Assembly (NCBI RefSeq): GCF_000699445.3 | Contig: NC_067195.1 | Coordinates: forward strand, 81,958,569 to 82,022,568 | From: Schistosoma haematobium | Taxonomy: Eukaryota; Platyhelminthes; Trematoda; Strigeidida; Schistosomatidae | Direction of reading: 5' to 3' | Length of the DNA: 64,000 nucleotides | Shown here: positions 55,965-64,000 of the stretch, piece after piece | How the letters are laid out: every line of letters starts with the position of its first letter | How positions within the stretch are numbered: the first letter of the stretch is position 1 | The notes under the pieces: generated by a model | What the model was told of the DNA's origin: nothing | Database searches by the model: none | What the model saw: the letters and a program-made list of their open reading frames with translations, nothing else | Program-made: the position numbers and the translations under genes

Positions 55965-56320
55965 TCACAAACCGATCTTAATTAGACCACTATTAGAAAC
56001 TATTAAGGTTTGAACAGTCGTTTTGTTCTAGTATGAAACTGCTAAGTAGTGTGAAACCATACTCCTGTCGTTGAGAATCAAACCCATGACCTTTGATTTA
56101 GCATCCGGATGCTTAACTTCTAGACCGCTGAGTTGGTATCCAGTTGTGTACATATCTAAATTCGATTAATTCACGACATTGCATGACCATCTTCCATTGT
56201 ATCTGGTAGATAACCGTTTCAAACCCGAAGTGATTGAACTCAATTGACCACGACTTATTAATAGAATTCTGAAAATTGTATCTTGAAGTTAGTCGTAAGC
56301 GAGCACATGATAATTATCAG
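55965..56320 (-). repeat. Sm-alpha-like SINE, diverged full length
   Basis: Tail (CACAAACCGATCTTAATTAG), altered ribozyme segment, TCAAACCCATGACC (B-box), AACTTCTAGACCGCTGAG (A-box), 5' unit to GATAATTATCAGAATAAGG. Confidence 0.75.
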
Positions 56321-56344
56321 AATAAGGTATTCATGGAGATTGTG

Positions 56345-57315
56345 GCAGTGCGTAGATCCGAATCTCTTATGTGGAGTCATTGATGTGCATTACTGAGGAC
56401 TTATCATGGAATTCTTATCAGCCCTAGTGGGTTGGTGTCTGGCGAAATCTCAGCACGGATTCGAAGAGCTCGTTTAGCTTTTGCCAACTTACATCACCTA
56501 TGGCGAAGGCGAGATATCTGTCTATTAATAAAAGAACAAGTATACTTAGCGGCAGTACGTTCTGTTCTACTTTACAGCTGCGAAACATGGCCATTAAGAG
56601 TAGACGATACTCGTGAATTACTAGTATTTGATCACATATGTCTCAGAAATATTGTTTCCATCTACTGGGATCACCGGGTAAGTAATAGTGAGGTTAGACA
56701 CAGGGTATCAGAGAATGGTGGTGAGTCAGTTGATGAGGTTGTGAATCTTCATCGACCGAGACGGTCGGGCCACGTGCTACGTGTGCCTGAACACCGATTA
56801 CTACTAGGTGCAATACTGACTAGTGTTGGAGGCGGCTGGTAGAAAGTTAGGGGCGGCCAAACCAAAACATGTCACCAGTCCACAATGTCACTAACTCCTA
56901 GTCTGAGCCATGTTAGTAGATGCGGACTACTTGGTTGGGGTCCGTGTGACTAACGTGACCAATGGTTGAAGACTGGGTGACATGGCTTAGAATCGACCAC
57001 ATTCTTAGTCTTCCCTTGAACTATGAGATTAAAATTATTTTATACGAACTAATTCTTTCGTCCTGTATTATACCCTTGTACACAATCTTTATTTAATATA
57101 TTACTACCACTGAAATAACTGCTTATATGAACGTGGTATTCTTCTTGTTCTGCTAATGAGGTATGGCAACTTGGACTGAAGCACATATGTGCCTGGTTCT
57201 ACATTGTACTTGACTGACTACTGAGGACTCCCATACTAGAACAAAACAGCTATCCAACGATTCTTGGTTTTTAATAACGGTCTAACTATGATCAGTTCAT
57301 GATAAGAAATTCATG
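56345..57315 (+). repeat. Sm-alpha-like SINE split by R-B insertion
   Basis: Left part 56345-56401 (GATCCGAATCTC B-box region, TGCATTACTGAGGACT); right part 57219-57315 (TACTGAGGACTCCCATACTAG, GAACAAAACAGC, tail ACTATGATCAGTTCATGAT). The 11-bp TACTGAGGACT occurs at both junctions. It lies 5'-to-5' with the preceding minus copy. Confidence 0.85.
56402..57218 (+). pseudogene. Non-LTR retrotransposon 3' end, family R-B
   Basis: 817 bp, the longest R-B copy, bounded by TACTGAGGACT (56391-56401 and 57219-57229). The frame 56432-56842 reads ISARIRRARLAFANLHHLW, RRDICLLIKEQVYLAAVR, LLYSCETWPLRVDDTRELL, HICLRNIVSIYWDHRVSN, VVNLHRPRRSGHVLRVPEHR and stops at GGGW, then continues with changes. 3' UTR ends in a short TGAC repeat. 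5'-truncated. Confidence 0.9.
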
Positions 57316-58044
57316 TAAAAACTAGATTTCATTAAGATAAGAAACTGTCACTTATTATTGTGGAAGGTTTGTGGAGATACCAGTTTACATCACGACTGAT
57401 GTCATGCAAATAATCATGTGAAAAATGAAAAACCACAACTGTTTCATCATAATTTCGGACTTTATAACTGTGCACACCTAAGACGCATTCAGCAATTCAA
57501 TAGCTTGGTACCTTTAGAGTATACGACAATCATCTTACCCTCAAATAAATAATTTGGTATAAAAAAACTAATCCACGTCCATTACTATGGGTGATGTCTA
57601 TGTCACACTCAATATAGAATATAGATCATAGATAACGACTAAGTCACTGAGTAAATCTAAAAGTTTCCAGGTGATTGTATTTCTTATCACAGAGATTAGT
57701 TTTATACTAAGTAAAAAATGGAATTCAATAAGGTTTCTAGGAAATCTTAATATATTGAAATAAAAAAATGTATGTTAAGTGAGTAAAATTTTAATGAATT
57801 CATCGTATATTACTGACAAATAACAGTAGTTTTTTGGTTATTAGATAGTAATATATATATATATACATAGATAGAACTTCATAAAACAGAAAAAAAATCA
57901 TCTTACGTAATGAATAGAGTGAATGGTTTGTATGTAGTGTCAATCGATTAAATTATTTCATTATTATTAGTCCTATAGACGGTTTGGTGAGGTTACTAAG
58001 TTTAATAGTTTACTAGTAATAATAATCACATACCTATTAGTTAC
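57316..58044. other. Unassigned AT-rich stretch
   Basis: Nothing recognised. Confidence 0.4.
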
Positions 58045-58345
58045 CAACTTTAAAGGGTAATTCTCTCAGCCCCAATATAGAAAAAAGTATATGAACAGTG
58101 GAATTAAATCATGTCGGGACTAAAGACAGTTATCAATCAACGAAATCAGATAATGATCATGCAATCTCATTAACATTGACAAAGTTTAAAAATGTCAATT
58201 CAATAGTCTAAATGTTAAGCACTCATTACTTGACTGAAATGTATTGGGTTTGATCTTTAGTTGGTTTGTGGATATGAGTTACTGAGAAGAGTGTCATACT
58301 AGAATGATACATTTATCCATTGTTTCGCAATTGTTTTATTAATTA
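58045..58345 (+). repeat. Sm-alpha-like SINE, decayed
   Basis: CAATAGTCTAAATGTTAAGC head, TTGGGTTTGATCTTTAG, GAGTTACTGAGAAGAGTGTCATACTAGAATGATAC, TTATCCATTG. Ribozyme strands present in altered form. Confidence 0.55.
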
Positions 58346-58611
58346 TTCAACTACAGTCCATGTATAATGTAGATAACTGTAATTCAGTAATTATATCATT
58401 TAATTAGACTTCAATATCATCTTTACATTGTTGTGTGTTTTTTTATTATAAAGGAAATAACTCACTGTCTGAAACACTAACTAATTAATATATACATAGT
58501 AATTTTTACTGTTATAATGACATCCGATATGATGTTATTAATTAGTGACTGGATCTATACTCAATCTTCTTTACATAATTCATATTATATTCTCTTATTC
58601 ATATTGATATT

Positions 58612-58795
58612 AGTATAGGGGTTGTGGAGATTATTAAGTTTTTGATTGAGATCATGAACCGATTGATGTTAGACCACCACCTTTGGAAACCTGGAAGCAC
58701 TGGACGGCCGTTTCGTCTTATTGTGGGACTCATCAGCAATGAGCATCCACGATCCCGCTCGCGGGATTCGGAGGCCCTGGGTTCGATATTGTCAG
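58612..58795 (-). repeat. Sm-alpha-like SINE, subfamily B
   Basis: Tail AGTATAGGGGTTGTGGAG and GAGATCATGAACCGATTGATG, ribozyme at 58697-58744, GATCCCGCTCGCGGGATTCG, then CCCTGGGTTCGATA, a switch to plus-strand head sequence. Confidence 0.85.
58697..58744 (-). ncRNA. Hammerhead ribozyme, subfamily B
   Basis: Minus strand: CAUUG, CUGAUGA, stem II GUC/GAC (three pairs), GAAAC, loop GGCC, GUC, CAGUG. Stem I pairs with one G-U. The core is the textbook CUGAUGA form. Confidence 0.75.
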
Positions 58796-58954
58796 TTTAT
58801 TATAAATAATGTACTCTTCACTTTATCATATAGTTTAATATTCCAAAATTTAATAATCACCATGACGACGAATATCTACCAAATTCTTTTTGATTTAATA
58901 CACACCAAAAACTATATTCATCAATAGAAAATTCAATATTTAATATTTTACGAC

Positions 58955-59250
58955 TTAGTGTACGCTACTACTGTAATGAACATACAATCAGATGGGGGAC
59001 AATCAATGTATTTTAATATAAAATTGCATAGTTCTTTCATTAAATGTGAAAACCAAATGTTCAATACTTCATTTACAAATCGTTTATCAATTTTCTCAAA
59101 CTTTATTGTTATTACAATTACTGTCTGTTTCCGTTCTCTCTGATTTGATCGTCTCAACCTTCTGCTGCCAAGCATTCCACTTCTAACTAGTGTTATATAC
59201 TACTTACGTCAATATAAGTAGCATACATCACACTTCAGACTAAATAAGTA
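58955..59250 (+). repeat. Dispersed family U copy
   Basis: CGCTACTACTGTAATGAACATAC, GGGGACAATCAATGTATT, CTTCTGCTGCCAAGCATTCC, AAGTAGCATACATCACACTT in family order. Confidence 0.65.
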
Positions 59251-59282
59251 GGAAATACATTATGTTATGAAATATCAGAAAT

Positions 59283-59600
59283 CTAATTTCCGTGTCGAGT
59301 AAGAGACTGTCATCCACCTCGGATAATGGATGAACGGTTGCGCAAGATCATGGATAGATTGAATTTAGGCACTAACACCGTTGAGTGCCGGTTCATCAAC
59401 ATCAAAGGTATTGGGTTCGAGTCCCTATGATACAGGATCGTGAATGAGCACTGCTCAGAAGTCCCATACTAATACGGAACGGCCGTCCAGCGCTTCCAGG
59501 TTTTCAATGGTGGTCTAGCTTACAAAGACTCATGAATTCAACCATTAAAATCACTACAATCTCCACAAATCCCCATTCTGTTAAATTAATTTACTTAATG
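59283..59600 (+). repeat. Sm-alpha-like SINE, nearly complete
   Basis: 5' unit partial, GGTTCGAGTCCC head (B-box, 59413-59424), ribozyme segment with damaged core (CUCAGAA, GGAAC), intact tail to CTCCACAAATCCCCATTCTG. Confidence 0.8.
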
Positions 59601-60363
59601 AATGATTTCAATAATTTTAAATAATTAGACGAAAATAGAAACAACTAGTTATGATAAAGAAAGAAAACCAATTTACATTTGTTGAAGAGAACTGGGAAAT
59701 GTTCCTTGGGATACATAAACAATGAACTACACATTCTGTTATGCGGAAAATAAAAAACCAGACACAATGACCCTTTGGTAATAAATAATTTACGTTCATA
59801 ATCAAAGAAATCAAATGTCTGTGTTCATAGTACATTTAAACAAAGTTCATCTTGTACAAATTTATAAATTTTACTAAAGTTGTATTTGATTCAGAGTGAA
59901 AACGAAACGAAACAAAATAAACAGAAGTAGTGATAATAATAATAATAAGGCAATATCGAGGTCATACGCACAGTATGCACATATGCCAATAAGAGACTGA
60001 TCAACTGTAGTCCTAAACATCAATGGGAAGATTCAAACAAACAGTGCCAAGTGAATTTGATAATAATAATATTAACAATAGTAATAATAATTATAATAAT
60101 AATTATTATTGTAGTACTAGTCAGTTTCGATAATGCAATGAGAAGACGAAGTTTATCAGAAATATGCGATATATTTGCGCATTACATTTCGAACAATCTG
60201 ATCACACATTACATACTTGTTAAGACATTTTTATATGAAAATTAAAAGGTCAATTAAACAGCTTAAAGGTTAGGTGTAATAAACAAAAATAATGATAATA
60301 AAGTACACAAAAACAATGTGATTACCACTCTGGATAATAAATCAGTATTACCAGGGTAGGTTA
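59601..60363. other. Unassigned, with (AAT)n
   Basis: (AAT)n near 59934 and 60057-60110; no gene. Confidence 0.4.
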
Positions 60364-60545
60364 AGGGTAAGGACAAATTGTTTTTGAACGCATAAAGGGG
60401 GCTTCAATAAACTTTAGTATATGACTTTGGAGACTTTTGTATAACACTACAAATTCTGACTTGATGTCGACCTTATAACCAGTCTCAATCAAATGTTTCA
60501 CAATGGAGGTTGATGTCTGTCTATCCTGTGATCTTATTTGACCAT
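60364..60545 (-). pseudogene. PLE GIY-YIG C-terminal relic, second lineage
   Basis: The minus frame reads RSQDRQTSTSIVKHLIETGY, KVDIKSEFVVLYKSLQS and IEAPFMRSK, then a stop. The SIVKHLIETGYKVD / FVVLYK layout matches the end of the PLE endonuclease but differs from the relics at 131 and 63565, so it comes from another PLE group. Confidence 0.55.
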
Positions 60546-60904
60546 TGGTAAATATTCGTAATTACAACTATGTAAGTAATGATATTTAAGGCAGAATTAG
60601 TGCTTGTAATACTAAGGGCGAGATTGAGAAAATTGATCAGTCAACTGTTTGTATAACTACCGACTTTGGTAAAACAAACCCAACTTAAGTAACCACGTAT
60701 TTCAAGATTTTTAATTTAAACTATACTGTTTGTTGAATTATCAATAGAATTTTGTAAACTTATAACAGATGGTTTTCATCAGTTATTTTTTGTTTCTGAA
60801 ATTATTTTATTTATTCATTGCAAGTTATTTTGTTGATAGGATGGTGGGGGAACTTTTTTCCTGTAATCACTGAGGTCCGTGTTTCACTGTTTGATATATT
60901 TTTT
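60546..60904. other. Unassigned AT-rich stretch
   Basis: Nothing recognised. Confidence 0.4.
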
Positions 60905-61130
60905 TAATCAGAATGGGGGTTTGTGAGTATTGTAGTAATTTGAATAGTTGGATTTATGAGTCAATGTAATCTAGGCCAACATTGAGAACCTGGAAGTACT
61001 AAACAATCGTTTCGTCTTAGTATGGGACTTCTGAGCAGTACGCATTCATGATCCCATACCAAAGAGACTCGAACCCAGGAACTTCGGTCTCTCATACTAG
61101 GACGAAACGGCCGTCTAGTGCTTCATTTGT
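60905..61130. repeat. Sm-alpha-like SINE, foldback
   Basis: Minus-strand tail, ribozyme segment and B-box (ACTCGAACCCAGGAAC) join a plus-strand TCATACTAGGACGAAACGG...AGTGCTTC. The plus part restarts inside stem II. Confidence 0.75.
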
Positions 61131-61299
61131 AATTACTATTTACTGTAAAAAGTTAATTAGACAAAATTGTAGTTGTAACCAATTATTATTTGATAGCGAA
61201 CATGAAAATTCAATGATACTTTTAACATTAAGGAGTTGTAAAGATCGTTGAATTAGTTGTTTACTAATAGCAATCATATTCTAACTAATTAGTAAACTT

Positions 61300-61575
61300 T
61301 AATTGTAATTCGAGGAGTTCTAGTGTTAAGCTCTGATCAGTAGGTTAAAATTCACATTGAGAATGAGATAGAATATTGGTCACAAAATTACAAATTTAAG
61401 CTATTGATTTACAACTCAGAGCTTTAATGATAAGTACTTAATTTTTGACTTAAGTTTGAGCCTAGGCGACGTTGTGAATACACATTATTGAGGATTGTCA
61501 TACTATGACAAAACGACAGTTCAGTTCTTCATTATTTTCAACGATTGTCTAAAGTTTAAAATCAATCTATAATGT
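61300..61575 (+). repeat. Sm-alpha-like SINE, decayed
   Basis: 5' unit-like AGGAGTTCTAGTGTTAAG, TTGTGAATACACATTATTGAGGATTGTC, GACAAAACGACAGTTCAGTTC. Core altered. Confidence 0.55.
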
Positions 61576-62009
61576 TATGCTGAAAAAGACTATATTAAAT
61601 GAACTGATAAAACTTATACGCTGCTAAATACCGTATTTTAATGTATAGATTTAACACAATATACTTATTGAAACATGTCAAATATTATAGCTTGAAAAGT
61701 GTATGGAGATTCTGAAGCTTCATTAACTACTAACCGACAGTACGATTAATACTCTGAACTTTAATATAGTTCTTCTTCATCATAAAAATAATCCTCGATA
61801 AAGGTGAGCTATACCACTAAACGACCTTGAAATATCAACCCAGGTTAACTAATCCAAAGACAAAAAAGTTTGATAAATGACTTGTTATACATTGACTATA
61901 AATTAAAATATGCCGTCTTAGGATCTTTGCATTATAGCGATTGTCAATTTGTGATTAAAACCTAAATGCTAACTTATAATCCTGATTTCTAACTGTAGTT
62001 TGATTCATT

Positions 62010-62190
62010 TGCCTTAATCTTGAGGCCGTCTCTACGTTTAGTAGCTGATACTCGTCAGAAAGATCAGTAATATTCACTTCTCTTACTATAGGACTAAGAG
62101 ACCTTAGTTCGAATCCTATGCTTTGGTGATCAGTGCCAACTAGTATAAAACCTTGATCTATAGTTACTTCACAATTATTCCCAACCATGT
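62010..62190 (-). repeat. SINE-2 copy, decayed
   Basis: TAGTTCGAATCCTATGC (B-box-like on minus) and GTGCCAACTAGTATAAAACC correspond to family positions. Confidence 0.45.
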
Positions 62191-62282
62191 AACACAAACT
62201 CATGTTAATCTATACTAAATATTATTTTTACAAAAATCTTCATAAAACCCACTTGAGTAAAGTGATGTTGAAATAATTCTTA

Positions 62283-62335
62283 CAGATTGAAATCATGAGT
62301 CAACTGAAGCTAGACCACCATGGAAAACCTGGAAG
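62283..62335 (-). repeat. Sm-alpha-like SINE tail fragment
   Basis: GAAATCATGAGTCAACTGAAGC to AACCTGGAAGCATG, then stops. The ribozyme is absent. Confidence 0.75.
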
Positions 62336-62644
62336 CATGTTTCAGCATGTTTCCCTTGTAGTATTCATAACAATTCATAGCTTCTTTTTATGTGAGAGAA
62401 GAATTCAGTTGTAACATGAGGATAAGTAGTTAATTGTGGAACCATGATCTACTATTGGCTTTAATAGTGTTTTCAAAATTTTAAAGAGGAAGTTTGGGGG
62501 TGAAGATAGAAACTTCCTGTTGTACAATTATCAAATGATTTATGGTGATTATTTTTTAGCATTTAATTGAAATAACGAAAGATAGACAGTAATTTATTAA
62601 ATAAAATACTTTGCTCATTATAAGTTACATTTACATTCACGATA

Positions 62645-62895
62645 TCGGTTGAAGTTAAAAATTAACACTGTTAGATACCGGCTTACTGGTCTAGGGGTTA
62701 AGTGTTCGCGCGTGACACTAAAACTCCTGGGTTCGAGTCCAGCGTGTGGGATCGTGGGTACACAATTTTGAGGACCGCCATACTAGGACGAAACGACCAT
62801 TCAGTGCTTTCAAGTTTTCAATGGTGATCAAACATTGATCGATGCATGATCTTACTCAAAACTCAACAATCTCCACAACCCTATACAGATGGTTA
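62645..62895 (+). repeat. Sm-alpha-like SINE, subfamily B
   Basis: Head TTACTGGTCTAGGGGTTAAG, GGGTTCGAGTCC (B-box), ribozyme segment with UUGAGGA and GAAAC, triplet AUU, tail AACATTGATCGATGCATGATC, CTCCACAACCCTATAC. Confidence 0.8.
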
Positions 62896-63539
62896 TTAGG
62901 AACTAGACAATATGATTTATTTGTAACATTGATAATTATATAGTTCTACATCATGAACTGATCTTTGTTAGAGAACTATTGAGAATCTACTAAATAAATG
63001 TACATTTATCATCCCACTAAAGAGTAAACTCAGTAACTTTAAAGTATAACGATTAGACCATTGAGTAGATGAAATTTTTGAAGAAACTCATGTTCCCTAT
63101 AGGATTCAATTTGTTATCAATCAACTTCAAAATCTTACATGTTACTACTAAAGTAAGAAAGAAAGATTAGTTCAGCGAAGAGTTCTCTTTTCGGCGAATT
63201 CATTTTCAAAGCTGTACAATCGCAAATATATATATACTTATTTTTACAGGGTGATAATAATACTGATAATAAACTTCTGTTATACATGGTGACAGTGAGG
63301 TTAAATAAATAAAGGTATTAGAAAAAAATTTTTTAAAACAAGAAAAGTTTGATAGTTAATGGCTTAAGTATTCATCGGGTATGGATGGCTCAGCATGATA
63401 AAATAACATAAAATGTTGAAACAGAGATGAAATGTAATCGGAATGATCGTGGAAATAAAAACAAACCGGTTGGGGGTAGAAGATTTGAAGGGAAGATGGA
63501 AGGTGAAGCAGGTGGCTGTAAAAGAACAAGAGTATGAAG
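62896..63539. other. Unassigned AT-rich stretch
   Basis: Nothing recognised; the 90-codon minus frame 63356-63628 overlaps the PLE relic in another register. Confidence 0.4.
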
Positions 63540-63564
63540 AAAGAAAAAAATTTTTTTAATACAT

Positions 63565-63800
63565 TAAGACCATGGTAAAAGAAGAGGTTGTACCAGTCTC
63601 TTTTGTACACATAATTCTGGTTTTTCAAAATGTATGGCTATTGCCTCGGCAATGCAAAGAAGATGCAGTCTAATTGTCTTAGGAAGGCTTCTACTTACCT
63701 TGTAGATGACTTTGAACGCAGAGTCTGTCTTGATTGAGTGACCTGTGTTCACAAGGTGTTCGATTATAGAACTTCTTATTGAGCCGTTGTCTCCTACTAA
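63565..63800 (-). pseudogene. PLE GIY-YIG C-terminal fragment
   Basis: The minus frame, readable from about 63800, gives DNGSIRSSIIEHLVNTGHS, IKTDSAFKVIYKVSRSLPK, LHLLCIAEAIAIHFEKPE and CVQKRLVQPLLLPWS before a stop. KPELCVQK near the C-terminus is the usual end of PLE GIY-YIG proteins. Open over about 78 codons, with no catalytic upstream part. Better kept than the related relic at 120-300. Confidence 0.7.
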
Positions 63801-64000
63801 AGTATTTGAGATATTTATAAAGAGTAAACAGGGTTTTTTTCCCAGTAAAACAAAGAAAAAAAGAACCTTTTTTACAAACCTTATTTACCACGTTTAAGAT
63901 TTCAACATTTATAATATGAATATGATTGAAATTCTTCAAAGATCTTTTTTTATATCTATGTATTGTATTCCTTTTTTTTTATCTACGACTGTTATCATGG

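Noticed and set aside
1..64000. CRISPR arrays, rRNA genes, bacterial operons, spliced-leader gene
   Set aside because: No regularly spaced repeats, rRNA blocks or leader sequence were seen; the DNA is eukaryotic.

Overview
The window is AT-rich, intron- and repeat-dominated genomic DNA from a blood fluke (Schistosoma or a close schistosomatid). Three things point there: one exon of a platyhelminth-type innexin with canonical GT/AG splice sites; dozens of tRNA-headed, hammerhead-ribozyme-bearing retroposons of the schistosome Sm-alpha type; and fragments of RTE-like non-LTR and Penelope-like (PLE, GIY-YIG) elements. The species was not determined.

Only one well-supported host coding feature is present: an innexin exon at 23579-24218 (+), encoding the first extracellular-loop cysteines through transmembrane segments 2 and 3 to the first cysteine of the second extracellular loop. 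Neither the exon for the N-terminus/TM1 nor the one for TM4 was recognised, so at least 23 kb upstream and 39 kb downstream are probably intron. Almost everything else is mobile-element debris, microsatellite or unassigned AT-rich DNA.

Layout. 1-4.9 kb: PLE fragment, Sm-alpha copy, an inverted repeat of a hammerhead-bearing family (V), decayed non-LTR pieces. 5-12.2 kb: unassigned DNA with (AT)n, (AGT)n and other microsatellites, a second tRNA-like family (SINE-3) with its own hammerhead core, and dispersed family U. 12.9-17.7 kb: inverted pair of retroposon T, a MITE-like element, one arm of a 365-bp inverted duplication (D), and a SINE interrupted by a solo LTR and by T. 18.5-23.1 kb: SINE copies, a retroposed unit with a giant hairpin and 13-bp target duplication, and two copies of a small structured retroposon (K). 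23.6-24.2 kb: the innexin exon. 25-38 kb: Sm-alpha copies including the best-preserved ribozymes, a non-LTR fragment, the second D arm, a 616-bp PLE insertion with 13-bp target duplication, and foldback SINEs. 38-64 kb: two solo LTRs, more non-LTR fragments (two with clear target duplications), PLE relics, more decayed SINEs, and an (AT)n/(GGA)n cluster near 55.2-55.6 kb.

The most striking feature is the density and variety of hammerhead-like RNA motifs: in Sm-alpha-like SINEs (two subfamilies, one copy with a compensatory stem-I change), in SINE-3, in family V, and more weakly in two PLE-like contexts. The elements are not a pathway; they are independent insertions, often nested, which gives a relative order of events.
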